Source: CALCZU01 sp964396165
Lineage (GTDB): Bacteria; Bdellovibrionota; FAC87; UBA2466
Direction of reading: 5' to 3'
Assembly: GCA_964396165.1 (NCBI GenBank)
Contig: CAYNEF010000024.1
Span: 1 to 56,561 of the forward strand
DNA length: 56,561 bases
Program-made: the position numbers and the translations under genes
Shown here: positions 25,805 to 35,102 of the stretch, in pieces
Position numbering within the stretch: position 1 is the first letter of the stretch
How the letters are laid out: every line of letters starts with the position of its first letter
The notes under the pieces: generated by a model
What the model was told of the DNA's origin: nothing
Databases searched by the model: none
Seen by the model: the letters and a program-made list of their open reading frames with translations, nothing else

Positions 25805-28201
25805 TTACATGGAAGTGTCTGGAGGTTGTGGCGCAATCTCTTTAAAGCCACATTCCTTTTGCGGACAACGGATAGAAGCACCTTCTTTTTTCGTGTAGTG
25901 CTCGACGACAAAAGGGTGTTTGCATTCGGGGCAAGGTCTGCCTTTGATGGGTTTATCCCAAATCGCATATTTGCAATCAGGATACTTCACACAGCTGTAG
26001 AAAATTTTTCCAAAACGCGTGCGTTTTGCTGAAAGCTCTCCCTTATGGCATTCCGGGCATTCGATACCGGTAGTAATCGGTTTCGTTGTTTTACATTCAG
26101 GGTAAGCCGAACAAGCAAGAAACCTTCCGAATCGACCGGTCTTTACCATCATGGGTTGGCCGCACTTATCGCATTTTTCATCCGTTGTCGGTTGAGCAAC
26201 TAACTTAATGGTGCCATCTTCTTCTTGTGTAAATTCGCTGGTGAATTTGCAATCCGGATAGCCTTGGCACGCGGCAAACTTGCCGTTTTTGCCCCATTTA
26301 ATGACCAGTTTTTTCTGGCATTTGGGGCATTCAATATCCACAACCGTTTCTTCGCGCTTGATATTGCGCATTTTTTCTTCGGCTTCTTTTAATGTCTTTT
26401 GAAACGGCTCGTAAAATTCTTTAAGCGTAGTGACCCAATTGCGTTTGCCTTCTTCTATTTCATCTAGGCGCTCTTCCATGCCGGCGGTAAATTGCACGTT
26501 TACGATATCGCCGAATGCAGTCACAAGAAGATCGGTTACCAAATCGCCCAATTCTGTCGGGTAAAACCGGTTTTCTTTTTTCTCAACGTACTTTCTATCT
26601 TGAATCGTCGAAAGAATATTGGCGTACGTAGACGGGCGCCCAATCCCTTTTTCTTCCAGTTCCTTAATTAAAGAACTTTCAGAGTAGCGTGGTGGGGGCT
26701 GCGTCATGTGTTTTTCTGTAATCACATTTTTGCAACCGACTTTGGAAGATTCTTTTAAATCGGGAAGACTTTGAGTGCCCTCATCGGCTTCCACATTTTC
26801 GTCTTCTTCCTGCGTTTTCCAAAGGCTTAAAAATCCGTCAAAGCGCAAAATACTTCCCGTCGCTCTATAAAGATAACTTTTATTCGTCTTGGCTTTAGCT
26901 TCGAGTTCCACACTGGTTTGATCAAACACAGCGGGTTCTGCCTGGCTTGCGAGATATCTTTTCCAGATCAAATCGTAGAGTTTAAATTCATCTTCATCCA
27001 AAAAAGGCTTTACCATTTGAGGCGTAAACTCAATGGAAGTCGGGCGAATGGCTTCATGCGCGTCTTGCGCATTTTTTTTGTTCTTATAAACAATAGGTTC
27101 TTTGGGCAGGTATTCTTTGCCCAAAGTTTTTTCAATGACTGAACGCGCGTCTTTAATTGCTTCATCGGAAAGTCGAAGGGAGTCAGTACGCATGTAGGTG
27201 ATTAACCCTTGCGCTCCTGCTTCGCCAAGTTCTTTACCTTCATAAAGATGCTGAGCAAGTGTCATTGTTTTTTTCGCACTAAAATAAAGTCTTTTCGCGG
27301 CTTCCTGTTGCATTGTGGAAGTAATAAACGGCGCATCCGGGTTTCTGCGTCTTTGTTTTTGCGTTACCGAAAGAATTTTCCAGTCAGCAGTTTTGGAGGC
27401 CTCTACGATTTCATTGGCCCACTCTACAGTATTAATGGTGAGGCGATCAATTTTCTTATCGTCCGCTTTAAAAAGTTTGGCCTGAAAGTCTTTATTTTCG
27501 CATGTGATGTCGGCAAGTACTGTCCAATAAGGTTCAGGAATGAACGCTTTTACTTCTTTTTCCCGTTCAGAAATGATGCGAACAGCGACAGACTGCACAC
27601 GACCAGCAGACAACCCTCGTCTTACTTTCGTCCAAAGAATGGGAGAAATCTTATACCCCACAAGCCTATCCAAAATGCGGCGGGCTTGCTGTGATTCATA
27701 TCTGTCTTGATTGAGCGTAATAGGATTTTCGATCGCTTTTAATACGGCGGTCTTTGTAATTTCGTGAAAGAGCACACGCGCAGTTTTAGCTGTGGGTAAT
27801 TTTAAAACTTCTGCAACGTGCCACGCAATCGCTTCCCCTTCGCGATCCGGATCTGCTGCGAGGTATACTTTGTCTGCTTTTAGGGCTGCTTTCGCAAGTT
27901 CTTCGATGACTTTTTGTTTGCCCTTGATGGCTTCATAAGAAGGCTTGAAGTCGTTTTCAAGATCCACACCCAGTTTGCTTTTAGGCAGATCCATGATGTG
28001 GCCGACACTGGCTTTCACATCAAACTTGCGGCCCAGATATTTTTTTAAGGTTTTAGCTTTTGCTGGAGACTCTACAATGACAAGACCCTTGCCCGTAGAA
28101 CTCCCTGCCGCACCTGCTTCACTGATTTCTACTTCAGCTGCAGCAACGGCTTTCTTCGCCGTTTTTTTTTTCGCTGGTGCTTTTGCTTTAACCTTTTCCA
28201 T
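25805..28201 (-). CDS. topA: DNA topoisomerase I
   Basis: 798 residues, type IA. An Ala/Lys-rich N-terminal extension (~1-38) precedes the Toprim domain, which starts at LVIVESPAKAKTLKKYLG and has the metal motif DPDREGEA (117-124). The catalytic Tyr336 lies in GLITYMRTDSLRLSD. The C-terminal ~190 residues hold four Cys4 zinc-ribbon units (CPKCQKKL, CDKCGQPM, CPECHKGE, CPECKHPF). Removes negative supercoils. Order dprA, smg-like, topA matches the common dprA-smg-topA cluster. Confidence 0.95.
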   Translation of the reverse strand: MEKVKAKAPAKKKTAKKAVAAAEVEISEAGAAGSSTGKGLVIVESPAKAKTLKKYLGRKFDVKASVGHIMDLPKSKLGVDLENDFKPSYEAIKGKQKVIEELAKAALKADKVYLAADPDREGEAIAWHVAEVLKLPTAKTARVLFHEITKTAVLKAIENPITLNQDRYESQQARRILDRLVGYKISPILWTKVRRGLSAGRVQSVAVRIISEREKEVKAFIPEPYWTVLADITCENKDFQAKLFKADDKKIDRLTINTVEWANEIVEASKTADWKILSVTQKQRRRNPDAPFITSTMQQEAAKRLYFSAKKTMTLAQHLYEGKELGEAGAQGLITYMRTDSLRLSDEAIKDARSVIEKTLGKEYLPKEPIVYKNKKNAQDAHEAIRPTSIEFTPQMVKPFLDEDEFKLYDLIWKRYLASQAEPAVFDQTSVELEAKAKTNKSYLYRATGSILRFDGFLSLWKTQEEDENVEADEGTQSLPDLKESSKVGCKNVITEKHMTQPPPRYSESSLIKELEEKGIGRPSTYANILSTIQDRKYVEKKENRFYPTELGDLVTDLLVTAFGDIVNVQFTAGMEERLDEIEEGKRNWVTTLKEFYEPFQKTLKEAEEKMRNIKREETVVDIECPKCQKKLVIKWGKNGKFAACQGYPDCKFTSEFTQEEDGTIKLVAQPTTDEKCDKCGQPMMVKTGRFGRFLACSAYPECKTTKPITTGIECPECHKGELSAKRTRFGKIFYSCVKYPDCKYAIWDKPIKGRPCPECKHPFVVEHYTKKEGASIRCPQKECGFKEIAPQPPDTSM

Positions 28202-28211
28202 TTAGAGTTCT

Positions 28212-28664
28212 CTAGTTCAAGTGCAAGTTAGGAAGACTACTCTTCTTTTCTACTTTAGTTTTGTGCTCATAGCCGAAAATTGTAAGGGCTGCAACCGTTT
28301 TAATTTCTCGGAGGCCGGCTGGAGTGTCCAAATTCAACGCTTTTTGAACAATTTCATCTTCCAACGCGTGATCAATTATCCCGCGCACTTTCAATTTCCA
28401 TAAGTAACCGCGCACCTTTTTGGAGAGAGAAACATTCTCCTGATGGCTATACGATCGGTAAACGGGAACAGCATCACTGAAGAAAGGCCCCGGCACTTCG
28501 AGTGACATTTTTTTAATGTGATCAAGTGCCCCTTCAATGTCCGTTTCGGTATAACCACGAGTTTGTAAATGATCCCAGATTTCCTCGGAGTCGTAGAAAA
28601 GATCTTTCTCTTCTTCGAGGGATTGGGACAAGTATCCTAAGATATCAAGTATTCGATCTCGCAA
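28212..28664 (-). CDS. Smg/DUF494 family protein
   Basis: 150 residues, acidic, soluble. The N terminus MRDRILDILGYLSQSLEEEKDL, the pattern ETDIEGALDHIKKM, and the C-terminal block with AALTIFGYEH follow the Smg (DUF494) family arrangement of helices. Its position between dprA and topA supports the assignment. Smg function is poorly known. It ends ten bases before topA on the same strand. Confidence 0.65.
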   Translation of the reverse strand: MRDRILDILGYLSQSLEEEKDLFYDSEEIWDHLQTRGYTETDIEGALDHIKKMSLEVPGPFFSDAVPVYRSYSHQENVSLSKKVRGYLWKLKVRGIIDHALEDEIVQKALNLDTPAGLREIKTVAALTIFGYEHKTKVEKKSSLPNLHLN

Positions 28665-28786
28665 GATTTTTGCCTTTGTTATGAAGTTTTAATGCTGTTC
28701 TTTAATTTTTAGGAATCTTTGGTCAGTTGGCAAGAAAGATAAATTATTTTTTATGTAACACAGAGCTTCTTTTTGCGGCATTCTTG

Positions 28787-29665
28787 TTACTTTAACCACA
28801 TATAAACTTGTGGAGAGATTTCAGCTACACGCTTGTTATCCAACCACTTTTTGAGTTCAAGTGCTGGTTGAAAATCCATCTCGCTACCAAGCTCATACAA
28901 GTCCTGAAAAGAAAATTCGTTTTTGAGCTCTTTTCTAAAGAATTGGTCTTCTTTGGATAGTTCGACATTTTTATGTCGTGCTTTCAAACTTTCAAATTCC
29001 GATAAAACATCCTCTACCGATTGCACTAATTTTGCTCCATTTTGGATGAGTTCATGGCTTCCTTGGTAGTTCGAATCATCGTACGGACCGGGAACGACAA
29101 AGACATCTCTGCCTTCATCATTGGCAAAATTAGCAGTGATAAGGGATCCACTTTTTTCGCTGGCTTCAATCACAACTACGCCTAAAGACAAGCCTGCCAC
29201 AATACGGTTTCGCGCCACAAAATACTGCCTCTGGCACCCTGTAAAAGGCGGGTATTCAGATACTACCGCACCCCCTTTTTCGACTATTTCGTTTGCGAGA
29301 AAAATATTGTCTCGGGGATAAATTTGATCGTGTCCATGAGCTAATACCGCAATTGTCTTTTGTCCGCCCATTAATGTGCCTTTATGAGCCGCGCTGTCTA
29401 TCCCGCGCGCAAGCCCGCTCACAATCGTAAAACCCTCTTCAGATAGTTTTTTGGAAAAATGGATAGCAGACCGAACGCCATAGCTAGAGGACTTTCTTGC
29501 GCCCACAACAGCAAGACAAGAGCTGAATAAAATTTCTTTATTTCCTTTGATAAACAGACAGGCCGGCGGATCGTGAATCGCTTTTAAAAGCGGGGGAAAC
29601 TCGGTTTTTCTTAGGATTGTAATCCCGTTTTTCTTACAAAATTCTTTTACTTCTTTTTTAAACAT
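28787..29665 (-). CDS. dprA: DNA-processing protein DprA
   Basis: 292 residues. A Rossmann-like DprA/Smf domain: AVVGARKSSSYGVRSAIHFS, FTIVSGLARGIDSAAHKG, VFVVPGPYDDSNYQGSHELI. The usual SAM-like N-terminal extension is reduced, and the C-terminal winged-helix (DML1-like) region appears short but present (FQDLYELG, VAEISPQVYMW). DprA loads RecA on incoming single strands during transformation. Transcribed towards the smg-like gene and topA. Confidence 0.9.
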   Translation of the reverse strand: MFKKEVKEFCKKNGITILRKTEFPPLLKAIHDPPACLFIKGNKEILFSSCLAVVGARKSSSYGVRSAIHFSKKLSEEGFTIVSGLARGIDSAAHKGTLMGGQKTIAVLAHGHDQIYPRDNIFLANEIVEKGGAVVSEYPPFTGCQRQYFVARNRIVAGLSLGVVVIEASEKSGSLITANFANDEGRDVFVVPGPYDDSNYQGSHELIQNGAKLVQSVEDVLSEFESLKARHKNVELSKEDQFFRKELKNEFSFQDLYELGSEMDFQPALELKKWLDNKRVAEISPQVYMWLK

Positions 29666-29784
29666 CGGAAAGCTTTAAACACGGCTATTCACGATTCGTC
29701 TAGGGTGTTAGGGGAGCATGGATCGTAGGTTCAACTTGATCGGGAAAAATCAGTTAGTAAGGGGCATGTTTGGATTTCTATCCT

Positions 29785-30885
29785 TTAATTAATTTCGATG
29801 GTTTCGATTTCTTTGCTGGGGCGGGGCTTGGGCTCAGAGAAATGCTGGTACGGAACAAGTGCGTCTCCCAGTTGAACTGGCCGTTGCGCTTTGACAACTA
29901 GCCCGATGCTTGCTGTTTTGCCGGCATAGACAATCTGCACTTCCCCTTTAGACTGCGGATCCAAACTTTTATAATTGTCATTTACTGGATCAAAATCCGA
30001 AAAAACGCGGAAATATTGGTCTGGCGCGACATTTTCTTTCCAACCCTTATTCAAAATAATCAGGGATCCTTGAGAAGAAAGTTTAGCTCCCATGTCTTCC
30101 GCCATCACTACTTTTAAGAGTAAATCCGTCGGTGGTTTGATTTTATCGCCCAAGCGGACTGAAGGAATGAGAGGAACAATTTTGTCGTTTCTTTCTATTT
30201 TTCCAAAGACAGCATGCACTTCACATTTAACGAATTTTTCACCCCACTCAAGCACTTCCAGTTCGCCCACCAGTTCTACCAGTTCGCCTAGATTCAAACT
30301 TTTTGAAACAGTGCGATCTTCTAAGTCACCGACAATTTTACCGACGCTTAAATAGCTACCCACTTTGAATTTCGAAAGGTCGAGCGCTTTAACGAAAACC
30401 TGATCCCCGGGAAGAAAAAACTTTCTTTCTTCCGTGCTTCCAGAAATTTCGCCCAAGACTTCTTCCTGCCCCAGGATAAAATGCTTCACGCGGATTTTAA
30501 TATCGGTGTGCCCGTCACGGATTAAGGGCTGCTCCAGATCAATTTCTTTTGGTTTAGGGGTTGTATCCATACGCACAATCGTTGGCATGTCTTGAGAAAT
30601 GGTGGCCGTCTCGCGCATTTGATCCAGAGAATCAAGAGAAATCACTTCTCCCGGGTGAATCAAATCGGGGTTTTTGATTTCAGGGTTTTTCTTGGCAATT
30701 TTATTCCAATCCTGCTTGTTGCCAAAGTACCCTTCTGCAATGCTGGAAAGCCAATCGCCTTGTTGCACGGTGTAGGTTGCCGCATCTTTTTCAATAGCGA
30801 CTTTATTAGGCGTTTTCGGCACGTGTTTCTTCTTTGCGAAAACAAGAGGCGAAATCAAACAAAGAAAGAAAAAAATTATTTTCAT
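29785..30885 (-). CDS. LysM-domain periplasmic protein
   Basis: 366 residues: signal peptide MKIIFFFLCLISPLVFA, then a LysM domain (YTVQQGDWLSSIAEGYFGN to HPGEVISL, ~38-88) that binds peptidoglycan. The remaining ~270 residues are beta-rich with no clear family, although stretches such as PSVRLGDKI and the repeated GDxV/GSYL turns suggest small beta domains. It begins inside the end of the TPR lipoprotein gene (four-base overlap), so the two are co-expressed. Probably a cell-wall binding protein. Confidence 0.75.
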   Translation of the reverse strand: MKIIFFFLCLISPLVFAKKKHVPKTPNKVAIEKDAATYTVQQGDWLSSIAEGYFGNKQDWNKIAKKNPEIKNPDLIHPGEVISLDSLDQMRETATISQDMPTIVRMDTTPKPKEIDLEQPLIRDGHTDIKIRVKHFILGQEEVLGEISGSTEERKFFLPGDQVFVKALDLSKFKVGSYLSVGKIVGDLEDRTVSKSLNLGELVELVGELEVLEWGEKFVKCEVHAVFGKIERNDKIVPLIPSVRLGDKIKPPTDLLLKVVMAEDMGAKLSSQGSLIILNKGWKENVAPDQYFRVFSDFDPVNDNYKSLDPQSKGEVQIVYAGKTASIGLVVKAQRPVQLGDALVPYQHFSEPKPRPSKEIETIEIN

Positions 30886-31610
30886 GGCTGATCCGATATT
30901 AAGGGGGTTTTAATCGTAGCAATTCTTTTCTCCGCCATTTCTGCAATTTTACTTTTCGGGTAATCGTTTCGAATGCGCTCCCAGGTTTTTCTCGCCTGTT
31001 CCTTTTGATCAAGTGCCATAAAAGCCATCGCGCGCTTATACAGCGCCTCAGGCAATTTAACGCTGTGGGGATAACGGTTTTCCAACACGTTAGTAGAGAC
31101 AATTACAAGACCGTAATCTTTATTTTTTAAATGGGTATCGGCAATCAGCATCTCTGCTCTATCGGCATACACGTGCCCCGGATTTTCCGAGATAAATTCT
31201 CTTAAAAGGATCAAGCCTTCATCCTGTTTTTTCTCTCTTAAAAGCTGCACGCCTTTAAAATACTTATGGAGTTCCTCATGGGAAGAATCTGCAATAGTCG
31301 CGTCGTCTTCAAAAAGGGATGGTGTAATTTTGTTTTCTTTTTTAGAGACTGTTTTCGGCTTGGACTTGATGAATTTCGCCTTTTTGGTGGGATGCGTTTG
31401 CTTAATTACTTGCGCAAACTTTTTTGTTTCTTCAAAATTATGAATTTTGGAATTCAGCATTCCGATTTCTTCGCGCTGCAATTTCACTTCTTCTTTCAGG
31501 TCATTTATTTGAGCAGTCAAAACCTTCGAATTGTCCACTGGTGGCGTGAAAAGGGCACAGCCCGGTAAAAAAACTAATAGCAAGAGAGATCGAATTTTTA
31601 ATTTTTTCAT
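30882..31610 (-). CDS. lipoprotein with coiled coil and TPR repeats (CpoB/YbgF-like)
   Basis: 242 residues. Lipobox LPGC puts the lipidated Cys at residue 18. A coiled coil (~30-65, QINDLKEEVKLQREEIGMLN) is followed by about three TPR-like helices (YFKGVQLLREKKQDEGLILL, YADRAEMLIADTHLKNKDYG, LPEALYKRAMAFMALDQKEQ). The coiled coil plus C-terminal TPRs matches CpoB (YbgF), which works with the Tol-Pal system in cell division, but no tol genes are present. Overlaps the LysM gene. Confidence 0.7.
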   Translation of the reverse strand: MKKLKIRSLLLLVFLPGCALFTPPVDNSKVLTAQINDLKEEVKLQREEIGMLNSKIHNFEETKKFAQVIKQTHPTKKAKFIKSKPKTVSKKENKITPSLFEDDATIADSSHEELHKYFKGVQLLREKKQDEGLILLREFISENPGHVYADRAEMLIADTHLKNKDYGLVIVSTNVLENRYPHSVKLPEALYKRAMAFMALDQKEQARKTWERIRNDYPKSKIAEMAEKRIATIKTPLISDQP

Positions 31611-31651
31611 GTTATTATTTTAGCGCTTAACAGCGAGCTTCCCAAACACTA

Positions 31652-32947
31652 ATGTTAAAACACGACTCCATAGAGAAGATTTTTTCAAAAGCGCGCGCCA
31701 AGGGTTTAAGTTGCGCCGAGTTATACCTAGAACAAACAACAAATGAATCTCTATTTTTTCAAGGAAAGCACCATAAGAGCTTGATTTCACAAGTCTCTGG
31801 CGCAAGCCTCTTGTGTAAATCCTCCCAAGGTTTTGTACATTATAGTATCTCGGATATAGCTCCAGAGGCGCTACTGGAAATACTGGGCGAGACTGAATCT
31901 TCGCCCCTCCCCAAAAAAGCGACGCCGTTAACTACATCTTCGGATGGGGGGAAAAAAGAAAAACTCCTCGCACTTGCCCGAAAGATTGAAACGATTTCAC
32001 CCCAATTTAGCTTTGAATATGCACAAAGCAGGCGCGATTTTGCGATTGTAGACAGCGAAGGAAATCTCACCCAATCGGACGATGAGAAAGTGCGCTTTTT
32101 ATACTCCATTCAGAAAGAAGCACAGGCATTTCGCATGGACGAATTTCAATCCTCTATTGATGCGTTTTGGGAGAAAACATTTTCTGAAAGTACTTTGCTC
32201 GATATTTCAAAAGAGCGGTTGGAATCTCCCTCGTTGTGGCCGCTTCCGACTGGAGAAGTGCCCGTGCTTTTATCGCACCACACACTCTCTAAGATTCTTT
32301 TTCATGTGCTGAAAAGTTTTGAAGCTGACAATCTAGTGAACCAGCAGTCTTTTTTAAATTTTCTGGATGATTCCATCCCGTTTTCCTTCTCGCTGATGGA
32401 GTTTCCAAGTGATAGCGAAGTGGATCAGGAAGGAGAAAAGACAAAGGAACTCGCTCTTTTTGCGAATGGAGAATTCAAGGAGTTTGCGACGGATAAACGT
32501 CTAGCCTCGACTCTTTCTTTGCCTAAATCAGGCCATGGAAGAAGGATGAATTACAGCCAGGCCCCTACTATTTCTCTTTTCTCCTCCAAACTTATCCCGA
32601 ATGAAAATCTTTGGCTGAACTTTGCTGCGATTGAACGCGCAATCTTTGTCGAAGAGATTGAAATCGTGCACTACGATCCCAAGACGACAAAGGCGAAGAT
32701 TTCCGTAAACCATTCCAAACTCGTTCACCACGGGGATTTCGGAGAACGTCTTGTGAAGTGGGAATGGGAAATTTCATTGCTCGAGCTTTTGCAAAAACTG
32801 ACGCAGTTTTCAAAAGAAGCAACACTCCATGGGTTTCAAAATAAAAAAGGCGCGTGCATCCTTCCCACCCAAATCACTTGTCCGGATGCCCTGATTGAAG
32901 GACTTCCACTTCCCGGTACCGTCCCCCAGGAATACTACTGGGAATAA
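31652..32947 (+). CDS. TldD/PmbA family protein (degenerate)
   Basis: 431 residues resembling the TldD/PmbA modulator-of-gyrase family. The N-terminal region AELYLEQTTNESLFFQGK with SGASLLCKSSQGFVHYS fits the family's first domain. The HEXXXH metal motif of TldD is absent, and the C terminus is divergent. TldD/PmbA pairs form a metalloprotease; here only one member is seen, more like the non-catalytic partner. It is divergent from the lipoprotein gene. Confidence 0.6.
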   Translation: MLKHDSIEKIFSKARAKGLSCAELYLEQTTNESLFFQGKHHKSLISQVSGASLLCKSSQGFVHYSISDIAPEALLEILGETESSPLPKKATPLTTSSDGGKKEKLLALARKIETISPQFSFEYAQSRRDFAIVDSEGNLTQSDDEKVRFLYSIQKEAQAFRMDEFQSSIDAFWEKTFSESTLLDISKERLESPSLWPLPTGEVPVLLSHHTLSKILFHVLKSFEADNLVNQQSFLNFLDDSIPFSFSLMEFPSDSEVDQEGEKTKELALFANGEFKEFATDKRLASTLSLPKSGHGRRMNYSQAPTISLFSSKLIPNENLWLNFAAIERAIFVEEIEIVHYDPKTTKAKISVNHSKLVHHGDFGERLVKWEWEISLLELLQKLTQFSKEATLHGFQNKKGACILPTQITCPDALIEGLPLPGTVPQEYYWE

Positions 32948-33028
32948 CCCCCAAACCTAACGCATCAAATCAAATCGCTAGCTGATCCCGTAGACGGATA
33001 AGACGGGCTCTGTTATACCCTTAAGTCG

Positions 33029-33256
33029 ATGTTTGCCCTGCTAGAAAAAATAGATAAGGCACTGGAATCCAAGCTGAATTGCACGCTCATTGATAAGATG
33101 GGCAAGTATTACAACGGTGAAGTGATAGATTCTTTTGTGCGGTTGTCAGGCGGCAAAATTCGCGGCAAACTTACCTTTTCGTCCAAAGAAAAAGGCGTGT
33201 TTGAAATGGAAGCCACTGACGTGCTTGATATCCAATTTACAAAGGAAAAAACGTGA
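33029..33256 (+). CDS. small conserved-looking protein of unknown function
   Basis: 75 residues, no signal peptide. Predicted short helix followed by beta strands (YNGEVIDSFVRLSGG, GKLTFSSKEKG, ATDVLDIQF). No family recognised. The TGA overlaps the GTG start of alanine dehydrogenase by four bases, so it is likely translated, and a role in the same transcript is plausible. Confidence 0.5.
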   Translation: MFALLEKIDKALESKLNCTLIDKMGKYYNGEVIDSFVRLSGGKIRGKLTFSSKEKGVFEMEATDVLDIQFTKEKT

Positions 33257-34368
33257 TAATCGGAATCCCCAAAGAAATTAAAAACAGAGAAAACCGCGTA
33301 GGGATCGTACCTGCGGGTGTGAAATCGCTTGTCAGCCACGGGCACCAAGTCCTTGTGGAGAACAATGCCGGGATTGGTAGCGGAATTCCCAATGCACTTT
33401 TCGAAAAAGCGGGTGCAAAAATAGTTTCCAGCGCAGCTGAAGTTTGGGGCGCGGATATGGTGATGAAGGTAAAAGAACCTTTACACGAGGAATTTAAATA
33501 CTTAAGAGCCAACCAAATTCTTTTTACTTATTTGCATTTGGCCGCAGAAAAAAAACTCACCGAAGAATTGGTCGAGAAAAAAGTTACGGGTATCGCGTAC
33601 GAAACAATTCAGGAAGCCGATAACTCGCTCCCTCTTCTTCGCCCGATGAGCGAAGTGGCAGGACGCATGTCGGTTCAAATCGGCGCTTTTTATTTACAAT
33701 CCAGTTGGGAAGCGACCAATTCCGGTAAAGGGATTTTACTTCCCGGCGTCCCAGGCGTTGCTCCAGGCCACGTTGTTGTGCTGGGCGGTGGTGTCGCAGG
33801 TGCGAATGCGGCAAAAGTTGCACTCGGTATGGGCGCGATGGTGACCATCATCGATCAAGATGCAAGACGGTTGGAATATCTCGAGCACATTTTTGACGGC
33901 AGAATCATTACGCTCATGTCCAATATCGACAACATTGAAGAAAGTGTCGCAAAAGCCGACTTGCTTATCGGATCTGTTTTGATTCCGGGCGCTAAAGCTC
34001 CAAAACTTGTCACCAGAAAAAATATTTCTCAAATGGCAAAAGGATCTGTGATTGTCGACATCGCAGTGGATCAAGGGGGTTGTGTCGAAACCTGTCGTCC
34101 GACTTCACACGAAAGTCCAACATTCATTGTGGATGATGTGATCCATTATTGCGTGACCAATATGCCAGGCGCAGTGGCGCGTACATCGACGCTGGCACTT
34201 ACAAACGTCACTTTGAAATATGCATTGATGATCGCGGATCAGGGCCCCATGCTTGCTGCAAAAAATAATCTTGCTGTAAGAAGAGGGTTTAATACGCATG
34301 AAGGACGACTGCTTTTGAAACCAATTGCAGAAGCGCACCAGATGCAATACACGCCGTTTGAACCCTAA
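33253..34368 (+). CDS. ald: alanine dehydrogenase
   Basis: 371 residues. Interconverts L-alanine and pyruvate with NAD. The N terminus IGIPKEIKNRENRVGIVPAG is diagnostic; active-site Lys lies in MVMKVKEPL and His in TYLHLAAEK. The NAD-binding Rossmann motif is VLGGGVAGANAAKVALGMGA. The later IVDIAVDQGGCVETCRPTSH completes the family core. GTG start inside the preceding small gene. Length is typical. Confidence 0.94.
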   Translation: MIIGIPKEIKNRENRVGIVPAGVKSLVSHGHQVLVENNAGIGSGIPNALFEKAGAKIVSSAAEVWGADMVMKVKEPLHEEFKYLRANQILFTYLHLAAEKKLTEELVEKKVTGIAYETIQEADNSLPLLRPMSEVAGRMSVQIGAFYLQSSWEATNSGKGILLPGVPGVAPGHVVVLGGGVAGANAAKVALGMGAMVTIIDQDARRLEYLEHIFDGRIITLMSNIDNIEESVAKADLLIGSVLIPGAKAPKLVTRKNISQMAKGSVIVDIAVDQGGCVETCRPTSHESPTFIVDDVIHYCVTNMPGAVARTSTLALTNVTLKYALMIADQGPMLAAKNNLAVRRGFNTHEGRLLLKPIAEAHQMQYTPFEP

Positions 34369-34384
34369 AGGATCTACTTAAGTA

Positions 34385-35089
34385 ATGAAAAAACTGATAG
34401 TCATCCCGACATACAACGAAGCAGAAAATATCGGTCGCATTCTTCCTGAAGTACTCAAGTACTCGCCCGATTGCGATGTCATGGTCGTCGATGACAATTC
34501 GCCAGACGGTACAGGCAAAATTGTCGAATACATTTGCCAGAGTGAAAAAAGAGTCCGGCTTTTAAAAAGAGAAAAAAAAGAAGGTCTGGCGCTTGCGTAC
34601 TTGCACGCGTTTGATTTGGCTATCAAAGAAGGCTACGACGCTATTTTACAGATGGATGCTGATTTTTCACACAGCCCTTCTGATGTTCCTAAACTTTTTG
34701 AAGCGTTAAAAACCCATGATGTAGCAATTGGTTCGCGTTACGTCTATGGCGGTGGGACCTCGGGGTGGACGTGGCCTCGGAAAATGATTAGCCGCGGGGG
34801 AAATCTATACGCGCAAATGGTTTTGGGAACAAAAGTGATCGATATGACAGGAGGGTTTAACGCCTGGAGAAGCACTGTTTTGAAATCCCTGGAGCTCGAC
34901 ACCGTAAAATCAAAAGGCTACGCATATCAAGTGGAACTTAAATACCGCGCATTTAAACGCGGTTTTTCCATCAAAGAAATACCGATTCTCTTTTTAAACA
35001 GACGCTTTGGTTATTCGAAGATGTCTAAAGAAATTATCCGAGAAGCTGCATTTCGTGTCTTTCAGATGAAGAATTTCAAATTTGCCTGA
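34385..35089 (+). CDS. GT2 polyprenol-phosphate mannose/glycosyl synthase (DPM1-like)
   Basis: 234 residues. GT-A enzyme that moves a sugar from a nucleotide-sugar to a polyprenol phosphate. N terminus LIVIPTYNEAENIGRIL, VDDNSPDGTGKIVE, and the DxD-containing LQMDADFSHSPSDVP are classical DPM1 signatures; IGSRYVYGGGTSGW and the C-terminal LNRRFGYSKMSKEI agree. There are no membrane segments, so it is the soluble short class. Acceptor and sugar are inferred from family only. Confidence 0.88.
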   Translation: MKKLIVIPTYNEAENIGRILPEVLKYSPDCDVMVVDDNSPDGTGKIVEYICQSEKRVRLLKREKKEGLALAYLHAFDLAIKEGYDAILQMDADFSHSPSDVPKLFEALKTHDVAIGSRYVYGGGTSGWTWPRKMISRGGNLYAQMVLGTKVIDMTGGFNAWRSTVLKSLELDTVKSKGYAYQVELKYRAFKRGFSIKEIPILFLNRRFGYSKMSKEIIREAAFRVFQMKNFKFA

Positions 35090-35102
35090 AAAATCAATCT
35101 CC

